Shown here piece by piece: positions 34,412 to 43,119 of a DNA stretch of 55,487 bases. Below the pieces are notes generated by a model. It did no database searches and was not told the DNA's origin. It saw only the letters and a program-made list of their open reading frames with translations. Source of the stretch: Actinomycetes bacterium (GTDB lineage Bacteria; Actinomycetota; Actinomycetes; S36-B12; UBA10799). The stretch is from NCBI GenBank assembly GCA_029779995.1, contig JAKOZM010000275.1:1-55487 (forward strand), in the 5' to 3' direction. The position numbers and the translations under genes were made by a program. The number at the start of each line of letters is the position of its first letter. Positions within the stretch are counted from its first letter, which is position 1.

Positions 34412-36715
34412 CTAATGGGCGGCGATCAGTTCGGGGTCGTCGTCGACGATCTCGTCGTCGGAGCCTTCTGCTTCCATGTGGACCTCGGGCAGGAAGCCCA
34501 GCCACTTGGGTAGCCACCAGGTGGCGGGCCCGATCCAGCTGATCAGCGATGGCACTAGCACGAGGCGGATGATGAAGGCGTCGACCAGCACGGCGGTGGC
34601 CAGGCCCACCCCGAAGAGTTTGATGGTGTCCTCGGGGGTGGGGATGAAGGCGAGGAAGACGCTGGCCATGATGGCGGCGGCGATCGCGACGACGCGCCCG
34701 GATCCGGCCAGGCCGCGGCGCACGCTCAGGGCGTTGTCCTTGGTGTGGCCCCATTCCTCGTGCATGCGGCTGACCAGGAACACTTGGTAGTCCATGGACA
34801 GGCCGAACAGGATCGCGAAGACCATGATCGGCAGGAACGGCAGGATCGGTCCGGTGGAGGTCAGGCCCAGCAGGTCGGCTCCCCAGCCCCATTGGAAGAC
34901 CGCGGTGGTGACCCCGAGGGCGGCGCCCAGGCTGAGCAGGCTGGTGACCGCGCCGATCAGGGGCACGATCAGCGACCGGAACAGGATGGTCAGGGCCACG
35001 AAACCCAACCCCACCACGACTGCCAGGAACACGGGCAGGGCGTCACGTAGGACGGCCGTGAAATCCGCTGTGACCGCCGCTTGCCCCCCGACATAGGCCC
35101 GCATGGTGGTGCCCTGCTCGGCCTGCGGGATGGTCTCGGTGCGCAGGCGCTGCAGCAACTCCTCGGTGGCCGGGTCCTGCGGCGCCGTCTCCGGGATCAC
35201 CTGGATGGCTGCCACGGTCTGATGCTGCGTCACGGAGATCGGCACCATGGCCTCGTTCGGGATGGTGCGGGCCACCCCGGGGGTCTCATTGAGGTCCTGG
35301 ATCAGGCTGCGCAGGGAGTCCTCGTCCAAGGCATAGGGCAGTTGTACGGCCACGTAGAAGGGGCCGTTGGCGCCCGGGCCGAAGCCTTCGGCGGTCAGGT
35401 CGTAGGCGATCCTTGCGGGGCTGCCGACCGGCTGGCCGCTGTCGTCGGGGAAGCCCAGCCGCACTCCGAAGAAGGGGATGGCCATCACCATGACCAGCAG
35501 GGCGGCACCGATCGTGTACACGGCCGGTCGCCTCTGCAGCACCCGGCCGTAGTGGGCCCACTTGCCGCCTTCGGGGTGCCAGGCTTTGGTCTTGCGGGCC
35601 CACGGCATCCTGATCGCCAGCGCCTTGTCGCCGAGCAGGCTCAGCAGGGCGGGCAGGAACCACACGGCAGACAGCATGACCATGGCCACCGTGAGAGAAG
35701 CGGCCACCGCCAATCCGTTGAAGAAGCTGACGCCCAGCACGAACAGCCCGAGCAACGCGATGATCACCGCGGTGCCCGCGAACTGGACCGCGCGCCCGGC
35801 GGTGTTCACTGACTCGTAGGCGGCGTCCTTGGGATTGTGTCCCGCTTGGACGGCCTGCCGGAAGCGATTCACGATGAACAGGGCGTAGTCGATGCCGACC
35901 CCGAGGCCGATCATCGCGGCCAGGGTGGGGGCGAAGGTGGCGACCGTGAAGAAGTTGGCGGTGAACGTCACCAGTGCCAGCCCGGCTCCGAGGCCGAACA
36001 TCGCGGTGACGATCGGCAGGCCCGCGGCGATCAGGGACCCGAACGCAAGCAGCATGATGATCACGGCCACGAGGATGCCGATCGCCTCGGATTTCGGAGG
36101 CTCGGTGCTGGCCAGGGTCAGGACTTGGCCGCTGGCGCCCATGGCGATGCCGTCGGTGCCGTTGATGGCCTCCACCTCGTCCAGGATCGTCTTCGCGGTC
36201 TCGGTGGGGATATCCGTACTGCTGGTGAAGGTGACCGTGGCGTAGGCCACGCGGCCGTTCTCGCTGATCGGGGAGGTCGCCTTCGCGGCAGCTGCGATCG
36301 CCTTGTCGATGCTGGCCTGGATGTCCGCCGGCAGGGGGAACGGGCTGGCCTGCGGGGGCTGCGGGCAATCCGTTCCGTAGGTCTGACCGTAGGGTGATGT
36401 CACACATCCCACACCGGGCAGCTGGGCGAACCGTTGCAGCGCAGGCACGACCGACTCCTTGATGCTGGCATCACTGACCTGCCCCTCGTCCACCCCCCAG
36501 ACGACCCGCACCGAGGCCCCGGAGGCCGCATCCGCCCCGGCGGTCTGGCTCAGCATGTTCTGGGCGACCTGCGACTCCGTGCCGGGCAGTTCAAAGGAGT
36601 CCTTCAAGTCTCCGGCGAACCGGGTCCCCAGACCGGCGATCGTGAAGAACGCCAGCAGGAACGAGATGATCGCGATGACCGGTCTGCGCACTGCCCACTT
36701 CGCGAGATGACCCAT
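34412..36715 (-). CDS. MMPL-family RND transporter
   Basis: A 767-residue exporter with two MMPL domains, each with a first helix, an extracytoplasmic domain and a five-helix bundle. The proton-relay Asp/Tyr motif GLGVGIDYALFIVNRFR (about 270-286) and its second-copy counterpart GLSMDYQVFLVSRMHEEW (about 628-645) are clear. MMPL proteins move lipids or drugs out of the cell; the cargo is unknown here. The gene is divergent from a TetR regulator with three direct repeats between them, so it is probably repressed by that protein. Confidence 0.93.
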   Translation of the reverse strand: MGHLAKWAVRRPVIAIISFLLAFFTIAGLGTRFAGDLKDSFELPGTESQVAQNMLSQTAGADAASGASVRVVWGVDEGQVSDASIKESVVPALQRFAQLPGVGCVTSPYGQTYGTDCPQPPQASPFPLPADIQASIDKAIAAAAKATSPISENGRVAYATVTFTSSTDIPTETAKTILDEVEAINGTDGIAMGASGQVLTLASTEPPKSEAIGILVAVIIMLLAFGSLIAAGLPIVTAMFGLGAGLALVTFTANFFTVATFAPTLAAMIGLGVGIDYALFIVNRFRQAVQAGHNPKDAAYESVNTAGRAVQFAGTAVIIALLGLFVLGVSFFNGLAVAASLTVAMVMLSAVWFLPALLSLLGDKALAIRMPWARKTKAWHPEGGKWAHYGRVLQRRPAVYTIGAALLVMVMAIPFFGVRLGFPDDSGQPVGSPARIAYDLTAEGFGPGANGPFYVAVQLPYALDEDSLRSLIQDLNETPGVARTIPNEAMVPISVTQHQTVAAIQVIPETAPQDPATEELLQRLRTETIPQAEQGTTMRAYVGGQAAVTADFTAVLRDALPVFLAVVVGLGFVALTILFRSLIVPLIGAVTSLLSLGAALGVTTAVFQWGWGADLLGLTSTGPILPFLPIMVFAILFGLSMDYQVFLVSRMHEEWGHTKDNALSVRRGLAGSGRVVAIAAAIMASVFLAFIPTPEDTIKLFGVGLATAVLVDAFIIRLVLVPSLISWIGPATWWLPKWLGFLPEVHMEAEGSDDEIVDDDPELIAAH

Positions 36716-36830
36716 GTCGACTCCCTACCTTGCCGGACGGCTAACTTCCCTCAGGTTAAACGGTCGGCTAAGTGTCAGCAACACGACCGGCTAACTATGC
36801 TGTGAGAGGTCGATCACACGAGGAGGTTCG
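36716..36830. promoter_or_regulatory. MMPL/TetR divergent control region with three CGGCTAA repeats
   Basis: CGGCTAA occurs at 36738-36744, 36765-36771 and 36788-36794, each preceded by a CGG-like half (GGACGG, GGTCGG, GACCGG). Spacings are 27 and 23 bp. These are candidate binding sites for the TetR protein next door. A TATGCT -10-like element (36796-36801) follows the third. Confidence 0.55.
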
Positions 36831-37394
36831 ATGGCTCGTCCTGTTGCCGCCCGCGGGGAGGCTCGGCAGCGGGTCCTCGATGCCGCCCTCGAACTGTTCT
36901 CGCAGAACGGCATCAGCGGCACCTCTTTGCAGATGATCGCTGATCACATCGGCGTGACCAAAGCCGCCATCTACTACCAGTTCCACACCAAGGACGCCAT
37001 CGTGCTGGCGCTGGTCGAGGAGCCGCTGCACGAGTTGCGGGAGACCCTGCGACGGGCCAGCGCCGCACCCACTCCTCGCAAACGGCAGGAGACGTTACTG
37101 GCCGGGTTCGTGGATCTGGTCCTCGAGAATCGCCGGGCTGCGGCGGTGCTGCAAGGTGATCCCAAGACACCCGCGATCGTGCAGTCGTCGGAACCGTTAA
37201 GGTCGGTCGCCGAGCAGTTCCGGGAGGTGGCCTTGGGGCCATCGCCCTCGGCCGCCGACCAGGTCGCGCTTGCGGTCCTCGCCTCCGGGGTGCTGATGGC
37301 CGGAGCCAATCCGGATCTGGCCGATCTCGATGACCCCACCCTGCACCGGGAACTGCTCGCCGTGGGCCGGCGGATCCTGCGGCTGCCTGATTGA
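36831..37394 (+). CDS. TetR/AcrR-family transcriptional regulator
   Basis: A 187-residue repressor. The helix-turn-helix is seen in GTSLQMIADHIGVTKAAIYY (about residues 30-49), followed by a helical ligand domain. GAGGAGG lies 5 nt upstream of the ATG. It is divergent from the MMPL exporter, the usual arrangement for a repressor that senses the exporter's cargo. Confidence 0.92.
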   Translation: MARPVAARGEARQRVLDAALELFSQNGISGTSLQMIADHIGVTKAAIYYQFHTKDAIVLALVEEPLHELRETLRRASAAPTPRKRQETLLAGFVDLVLENRRAAAVLQGDPKTPAIVQSSEPLRSVAEQFREVALGPSPSAADQVALAVLASGVLMAGANPDLADLDDPTLHRELLAVGRRILRLPD

Positions 37395-37407
37395 CCGGGC
37401 GAAACCC

Positions 37408-38832
37408 TCAGTCCTGTGCGATCGCGAAAGCAGCATCGGTGCCCTTGACGCTGTACATGGCACGGTCCGCTCCCGCCAACGCCTGCGCCACGACGCCCTC
37501 CGGATCGGCCGGAGATCCCCGCAGCCGGCAGATGCCCACACTGACCCGCACACTGATCTGCTCGCCGGCGATGATGACCGGCTGCTGCAGCGTGTCCGCG
37601 AGGCGAGCCGCGATCACCGCCGGCATATCAGCGGCGAAGGCGACCGCGAACTCGTCGCCACCGTAGCGCCCCACGATGTCATCGGCGCGGAGGGCTGAGC
37701 GCAACCTGCGGGCAGAGATCTCCAGCACGCGATCACCGACCAGATGGCCATACGTATCGTTGAGCCGCTTGAACTCGTCGACGTCCAGAATCCCCACGTA
37801 CCACCTGCCATGGCCCTGGCCGGCCACCGACAGCAGGGTCTGCTGGAAGGTGGCGCGATCGAGCAGACCCGTCAGCGAGTCATGGGTGGCACCGTGTTCG
37901 ATGCGCCGGAGAATCCCGTCCACCCGGAAGACGCTGAGCACAAGGATGACCACCGTGGCGATCATGGGCAACCGGGGGTCCACGGAGTCCCCCAGCAACC
38001 ACCCGATCCCCAGCAGTGCGGGTCCGATGTAGGCCAGGCACACCACCGTGAGTAATCGTGCCCGGCTGCCCAGGGTCGGCCGGGCGGGTGCGTACAACCG
38101 GGGGTCGGCCACGCCTGGGGACATCACCGCCGAAGCGAAAAGAGCCATCTTCAGCACTGAGAGTGCAGCCAGGATGGAATCGTAGGCCAGCATCCCATCG
38201 GCGGCCTGCCGGGCCCGAGGAATGTCAGATGCCACTGCCGCCAGCACCGTCGCGGTCAGCAGCAGCATGGTCGAGTTACGCACTCCGCCGGTCAGCAGGG
38301 CACGTACCACCGCGGCCAGCAGCACCACGGACGCCAGCGGGAACAGCACGGCGGTGACCGGCGGCACCCCGATCGGCTGGCCCTGAGCCAGTTGCCTGCC
38401 GAACATGAGTTGCACGATCAAGCTGCCACAACCCACAGCCACCATGAGCGCATCCAGCAGGTCGCCCCGGTCATGGGAGGGGTGGATCTGACCCAACAGC
38501 AGCACGGCCCCGACGATGACGACGCCGGACCCGACAACAAAGATCAGGTCGTAGGGCTGCGGATACTCCCTGCGCAAGTCGGGCCATCGTCCGGCGTCCG
38601 CGGCACTGATCACATATCCGATCGCCAACAGGCAGACACCCGCCGTCACCGTCCACCACGCTCGCCCCGCCGGGGGGCGCCAGGCCCGCAGCCCCCGCAC
38701 CGCCAGTGCGGCCGACAGCACTGCCACGCCCGGCACAAGGTAGAGCCGGGCTGCAGGCACCAGTAGCGCCAGAAGCAACCCCGTGAAGAGCAGGATCAAC
38801 CAGATCCGGCGGGATGTCGTGGACCGGCCCAC
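37408..38832 (-). CDS. membrane diguanylate cyclase (GGDEF)
   Basis: Makes c-di-GMP from two GTP. The 474-residue protein has about eight to nine hydrophobic helices over residues 10-300 (a MASE-like sensor) and a C-terminal GGDEF domain. The active motif GGDEF is at 391-395, and the inhibitory I-site RADD (Arg382, Asp385) lies five residues upstream, so product inhibition is expected. The HDSLTGLLDRATF start of the domain is intact. No EAL or HD-GYP domain is present. It may feed the RsiG-like protein elsewhere in this window (inference). Confidence 0.93.
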   Translation of the reverse strand: MGRSTTSRRIWLILLFTGLLLALLVPAARLYLVPGVAVLSAALAVRGLRAWRPPAGRAWWTVTAGVCLLAIGYVISAADAGRWPDLRREYPQPYDLIFVVGSGVVIVGAVLLLGQIHPSHDRGDLLDALMVAVGCGSLIVQLMFGRQLAQGQPIGVPPVTAVLFPLASVVLLAAVVRALLTGGVRNSTMLLLTATVLAAVASDIPRARQAADGMLAYDSILAALSVLKMALFASAVMSPGVADPRLYAPARPTLGSRARLLTVVCLAYIGPALLGIGWLLGDSVDPRLPMIATVVILVLSVFRVDGILRRIEHGATHDSLTGLLDRATFQQTLLSVAGQGHGRWYVGILDVDEFKRLNDTYGHLVGDRVLEISARRLRSALRADDIVGRYGGDEFAVAFAADMPAVIAARLADTLQQPVIIAGEQISVRVSVGICRLRGSPADPEGVVAQALAGADRAMYSVKGTDAAFAIAQD

Positions 38833-39034
38833 CCTCCCAGGGTGCCAGACGCCGCCAGTGGGGTGAGGGTCGAGATCGATATCTCACCCACCTTGATGAC
38901 ACCCGGAACAGCACCGAGTGCCTATGGCTACAAGGGGCCTGCACCAGCCGGCAGGCCCGATGATTGCCTCAAGAGTTCGTCAAGCGCGGCGTGTTCGCTG
39001 GTCCTGGGCGGCGATCGTGGGCGTTACTGGGAAC

Positions 39035-39142
39035 ATGACGCCCGGCTGGTACGACGACCCCTGGATTCCCGGGCATCAGCGGTGGTGGGATGGCCGCTCC
39101 TGGACTCATCGCAGCGAGACCGCCCCGGACGTCGGGGCGTAG
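39035..39142 (+). CDS. solo DUF2510 small protein
   Basis: A 35-residue open frame, PGWYDDPWIPGHQRWWDGRS and onward, that is essentially one DUF2510 motif (PGWYxDP...RWWDGxxWT). DUF2510 is normally a short N-terminal module of actinobacterial membrane proteins. A longer frame from 38918 would give 74 residues. It could be a remnant of a larger gene; the ribosome site (CTGGGAA) is weak. The region 38833-39034 has no other gene. Confidence 0.45.
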   Translation: MTPGWYDDPWIPGHQRWWDGRSWTHRSETAPDVGA

Positions 39143-39192
39143 CGCTCGATCCCCGCAGACTCACCGGATGCTTCTCTGCTTGAATCACCCCT

Positions 39193-40113
39193 GTGTCCAC
39201 CACTGCTGAGTCTCTGCGCGAAGAGCGCCGCATGCTGCGGGTTTCAATCGCCGCCGCGGTGGCGTTCGCTGTCCTCGGCATCGGCTGGGGCTGGCTAGCG
39301 GAGTCGTCGGTCATCCTGCTGGACGGCGCCTACGCCCTGATCGGGCTCGGCCTCGGTCTGTTGTCGCTGCATGCGGCGCGGCTGGTGGAGGGGGGCCCCA
39401 CGCCCAAGTACCCGTTCGGGCGCGAGGCCCTTGCCCCCTTGATGGTGGGCATCCAAGGCATGGTTCTGCTGGGCACGTTCGGATTCGCGTCGTTCGATGC
39501 CGTCGGTGTCATCCTGGAGGGAGGCAGCGAAACCGCGATCGGCTCCGCGCTGGGCTACGCGGCGGTGAGCCTGATTGGTTCGGTGGGCCTCTGGTGGTAT
39601 CTGCGATCCCGGGCCGCGGAGTCTGAACTCGTGCAGGCGGAGGCCTCCCAGTGGGCGGCGGGCTGGGTGCTGAGCGCAGGCATGCTGGTGGGTTTCGGCG
39701 TGGCGTTATTGCTCAAACAGACGACGTTCGCGGGGTGGGCCGCCTTCGCCGACCCCGTCCTGGTGCTGCTGGCGAGCGCAGTCATCGTGCCGACACCGCT
39801 GCGGATGATCAAGCAGATGTACACCGAGTTGTTGGAGGGCCGACCCGCGGCCGAGGTACGGGAGCCGATCGAGGAGGCAGTACTGGCCGTGAGCGCCGCC
39901 CACGGGCTGCCCGCACCCACCATCCGGCTCGGCAAACTCGGCCGCAAACTGTACCTGGAACTCGACTACCTCGTGGCCGACGAGTGGGGGGTTGGCGAGG
40001 CCGACGTCGTGCGCCGGGAGTTGCTGACCCAACTGTCAGAACCGGGTCGTTCCTTGTGGATCAACGTGGAGTTGCACAGCGACCCGCTGTGGGACGCCCC
40101 CGTGGAGGCGTAG
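39193..40113 (+). CDS. cation diffusion facilitator (CDF)-like transporter
   Basis: A 306-residue CDF-family membrane protein with six helices and a C-terminal cytoplasmic domain (about 220-300). It resembles the COG3965 branch (YPFGREALAPL motif). The metal-site residues expected in helix 2 and helix 5 (D-x3-D and H-x3-D) appear as Asp44/Ala48 and Gln153/Gly157, so the usual zinc site is largely absent. Transport of Zn/Co/Fe is therefore doubtful. It converges with the xylB-like gene. Confidence 0.85.
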   Translation: MSTTAESLREERRMLRVSIAAAVAFAVLGIGWGWLAESSVILLDGAYALIGLGLGLLSLHAARLVEGGPTPKYPFGREALAPLMVGIQGMVLLGTFGFASFDAVGVILEGGSETAIGSALGYAAVSLIGSVGLWWYLRSRAAESELVQAEASQWAAGWVLSAGMLVGFGVALLLKQTTFAGWAAFADPVLVLLASAVIVPTPLRMIKQMYTELLEGRPAAEVREPIEEAVLAVSAAHGLPAPTIRLGKLGRKLYLELDYLVADEWGVGEADVVRRELLTQLSEPGRSLWINVELHSDPLWDAPVEA

Positions 40114-40115
40114 CG

Positions 40116-41498
40116 TCACATGTCTCCGGCCGGCAGGCGCTGCACCCAGCGCTGGTAGGCCCCCTCCAGGTCCGGATTCGGCCGGGGTTCGAAGCACAGC
40201 GGCTGCCCGGACGCCACCGTGATGGTCTGGCCGATACCCGTGGCCGCCAGCATCGCGGCCCCCAGCGCGGACGCGCTGCGGTCGGGCACCACGCTGATCG
40301 TGGCCCCGAGCACGTCGGCCAGCATCTGGGCGACAAAGGGTTCCCGGACTCCGCCGCCGGACACCCGGACCTGCTGCTGGTCGCCGGCCAGCAATTCCAC
40401 CCCCTGGCGCACGGTGAACAGCATGCCCTCGATCGCGGCCCGTGCCAGGTGCGCCGGCGTGGTCGCATCGGACAGACCCAGCCAGGCACCACGGGTCGTG
40501 GGTTGCGCAACGCCCCCGCGTTCCCCCGACAGGAACGGCACCACGCAAACGCCCCCCGCACCGGTCGGTACGGACTCGGCGGCGGCGAAGAAGTCAGACC
40601 ACTGCAACCCGAGCCACTCCCGGGTCTTGTTCAGGGCCAGGCCTGCGTTCTGGATCGCTGCCATCCCGTACCAGCCGCTGGCCGCATCAGCGTACAGGTG
40701 GGTCAGCGGATCGGGGGTCGGTTGCGGATCAGCCACTCCGACCAGGATCTGGGCGCCGGTCCCGAGATTGATCTGCACCTGCCCCGGCAGCAGTCCCCCG
40801 GTCCCGAGCAGCGCCGCGGGCGTGTCACCCGCTCCGGCCACCAGGGCGGGGTCACCCGGCAGGGCGGCCTGGCCGACCACCCAGTGGCTTGAGACGACAT
40901 CGGGGAGCAGGTCGGCGGGCAGGCCCAAGGCGGCCACCACATCAAGATCCCAGGTGTCCCCCGGGATGTCCCACAGCAGCGTCGCCGAGGCGTCACTGCG
41001 TTCGGCGACCAGCGGACCACCGAGCCGGAAGCGGACGTAGTCCTTGGGCTGCAGCGCGACGGCCGCGCACTGCCACGTGACCGGCTCGTTGGCCTGGACC
41101 CAGCGCAGCATCGGCCCGGCCATACCAGCGACCAGCGGATTGGCCAGCCGCAGCCGTCGTGCGCTGCTCAACGCGCGCCAGGCGGTCAGTTCGCTCTGCG
41201 CCCGGCGATCGGGCCACAGCATCGCCGGCCGGCAGGGCGTGCCCTCGTCGTCGACGAGGACCAGCCCATGCATCTGACCCGCGATGCCGACACTGACGAA
41301 CCGCAGAGCGGCCAGCGGTGTCAACGCCGTCCGCAGGGCGTCGTCCCACTGCTGTGGTGCGATCTCGGCGTACCCCGGGCAGGGTCGCTCGACGGCATAG
41401 GAGGCCTCCGCCTGGGCCGCCACCGTACCGTCATCGCGCACAGCGGCCACTTTCACGCCGCTCGTGCCGAGGTCGATGCCCAGGTAGAGATCGCTCAT
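40116..41498 (-). CDS. xylB: FGGY-family sugar kinase, xylulokinase-like
   Basis: Phosphorylates a ketose, most likely D-xylulose to D-xylulose 5-phosphate. The 460-residue protein has the phosphate loop GIDLGTSGVKVAAV (about 7-20), the IAGQMHGLVLVDDEG motif typical of XylB, and PFLSGERGG and GARDGDTPAALLGTG-like loops in the second domain. The ATG at 41498 shares a base with the stop of the epimerase gene (TAATG), so it is the last gene of the sugar operon. The true substrate may be the ketose made by the epimerase. Confidence 0.9.
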   Translation of the reverse strand: MSDLYLGIDLGTSGVKVAAVRDDGTVAAQAEASYAVERPCPGYAEIAPQQWDDALRTALTPLAALRFVSVGIAGQMHGLVLVDDEGTPCRPAMLWPDRRAQSELTAWRALSSARRLRLANPLVAGMAGPMLRWVQANEPVTWQCAAVALQPKDYVRFRLGGPLVAERSDASATLLWDIPGDTWDLDVVAALGLPADLLPDVVSSHWVVGQAALPGDPALVAGAGDTPAALLGTGGLLPGQVQINLGTGAQILVGVADPQPTPDPLTHLYADAASGWYGMAAIQNAGLALNKTREWLGLQWSDFFAAAESVPTGAGGVCVVPFLSGERGGVAQPTTRGAWLGLSDATTPAHLARAAIEGMLFTVRQGVELLAGDQQQVRVSGGGVREPFVAQMLADVLGATISVVPDRSASALGAAMLAATGIGQTITVASGQPLCFEPRPNPDLEGAYQRWVQRLPAGDM

Positions 41499-42343
41499 TA
41501 CCGCAGATGCTCCGCCATGTACCCGTAGGCGTGTTCGGCGAGGTTCTCGCTGTCGTCCCACAAGTTGCGCCACACGGACAGGATGTTGCTCAGTTCCGGG
41601 TGCACGACCGCCGAGGAGAACGATTCGAAGGTCACCGGCCCGGTGTAGCCGGACTCGCGCAGGGCCGCGAAGAACGTCGGGAAGTCGATGGTCCCGGTCC
41701 CGAGGTAGCCGCGGTGCGACTCCCCGACGTGGACATAGCCGAGGCGTTGTCCAGCAGTCTGCACCGGCTCGATGAAGCCGTTCTCCTCAATGTTGGCGTG
41801 GTAGGTGTCCAGGTGCACCGTGATGTCGGCACCGGCCTCGTCGAGCAGCGTCAGCATGTCGGCGACGGTGTTGACGACGTTGGTCTCATACCGGTTGACG
41901 ACCTCCAGGGAGGTGGGCAGCTCAGCAGCGGCGACCTGGTCGGACAGCCAGGCGACACTCTCGACGACATGCTGTCGGGAGAGGGCCGTGATCGGTGCCG
42001 GGTACTTGGCCAACTGCGAGTAGAGCACACCACATAGATTCCCCGCACCGATGCCACTAGCCACCTCAATCGCCGCCGACAGCCGGTCACGGCCGCGGGC
42101 CACGATGGCGGGGTCCGCACTGGACACATCGGTGTCGGGTGACAACCCGAGCGAACAGGCGGCCAGCAGGCCGTTGTCCGCCAGAAGTTGCCGGGTCATC
42201 GCGATGTCAAAGGTCTCCGGCTCAAGGATGGGGATCTCGATGAGATCAAAGCCCACGGCCTTCGTCCGTTCGATCGCATAGCGAGCAGACTCGGGGGTCC
42301 ATTCACCGGTCCATACGAGGGCATGCAGACCCAACGGGTTCAT
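41498..42343 (-). CDS. ketose 3-epimerase family TIM-barrel protein
   Basis: A 281-residue xylose-isomerase-like TIM barrel. The residues of D-tagatose/D-psicose 3-epimerases are in place: Glu147 (SLEVVNRYE), Asp179 (HLDTYH), His205 (YVHVGESHRGYLG), Arg211 and Glu240 (TFESFSS), matching the metal and acid/base set of that family. It would interconvert ketoses at C3. Stop/start overlaps (ATGA with the ABC ATPase, TAATG with the kinase) place it inside the sugar operon. Confidence 0.88.
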   Translation of the reverse strand: MNPLGLHALVWTGEWTPESARYAIERTKAVGFDLIEIPILEPETFDIAMTRQLLADNGLLAACSLGLSPDTDVSSADPAIVARGRDRLSAAIEVASGIGAGNLCGVLYSQLAKYPAPITALSRQHVVESVAWLSDQVAAAELPTSLEVVNRYETNVVNTVADMLTLLDEAGADITVHLDTYHANIEENGFIEPVQTAGQRLGYVHVGESHRGYLGTGTIDFPTFFAALRESGYTGPVTFESFSSAVVHPELSNILSVWRNLWDDSENLAEHAYGYMAEHLR

Positions 42344-43119
42344 GCGGATTCTCCCTTCACGTAGTCGGGGTCGGCGGGGATGGCGCCGGTGACGAGGCCG
42401 ACGAGCTCGTCGCCAGTAGTGGTCGCGGCGCGCCGCGAGGCCACCGTGCGCCCGGAGCGCATGACGGTCACGGCGTCGGAGAGCCGGAGCACCTGGTCGA
42501 AGTTGTGACTGATCAGCAGGATGGAGATGCCGCGGGCGCGGAGGTCGTGGATGAGTTCCTCGACCTTGGCGGTCTCCTGGACGCCGAGGGCTGCGGTCGG
42601 CTCATCCATCATGACGATCTCCGAACCCCAGCCCGCCGCGCGAGCGATGGCCACGGCCTGCCGCTGGCCGCCGGACAACCGGCGCACCCTGGACTTCACG
42701 GAGGGAACGTTGATGGCCAAGGTCGAGACCATCGTGGTCGCCTCCTTGGTCATGGTTCGCCGGTTCATCAGCCGCAGCGGTCCGAAACCGGAGGTGAGCT
42801 CGCGACTGAGGAACAGGTTCTGCCACACCGTGAGATCCTCGACGAGCGCCAGGTTCTGGTGCACGGTCTCGATGCCGGCCTCGCGGGCCTGCTCGGGATT
42901 GCTGAACCGGACCGGGTTGCCGTTGACAGTGACCTGCCCGGCGTCTGGGTTGTGGATGCCGCAGATGCAGCGCACGAGCGTCGACTTGCCGGCGCCGTTG
43001 TCGCCGATGAGGGCGGTGACTTCGCCGCGCTGCATCGTCAAGGAGGCGTCCTTGAGCGCGTGGACATTGCCGAAGCTCTTGCGGATGTGGGTAGCGGTGA
43101 GTGCCGCGGACTCGGTCAT
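42340..43119 (-). CDS. sugar ABC transporter ATPase (single-domain, FrcA-like)
   Basis: A 259-residue ATP-binding subunit. Walker A is GDNGAGKST, the signature is RRLSGGQRQAVAIARA, Walker B is VMMDEPTAALG, and the His switch is ISHN. It has one nucleotide domain, like FrcA of the fructose system, whereas RbsA/AraG types have two. Its start at 43119 overlaps the permease stop (ATGA); the longer frame is a shadow of the permease. Confidence 0.94.
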   Translation of the reverse strand: MTESAALTATHIRKSFGNVHALKDASLTMQRGEVTALIGDNGAGKSTLVRCICGIHNPDAGQVTVNGNPVRFSNPEQAREAGIETVHQNLALVEDLTVWQNLFLSRELTSGFGPLRLMNRRTMTKEATTMVSTLAINVPSVKSRVRRLSGGQRQAVAIARAAGWGSEIVMMDEPTAALGVQETAKVEELIHDLRARGISILLISHNFDQVLRLSDAVTVMRSGRTVASRRAATTTGDELVGLVTGAIPADPDYVKGESA

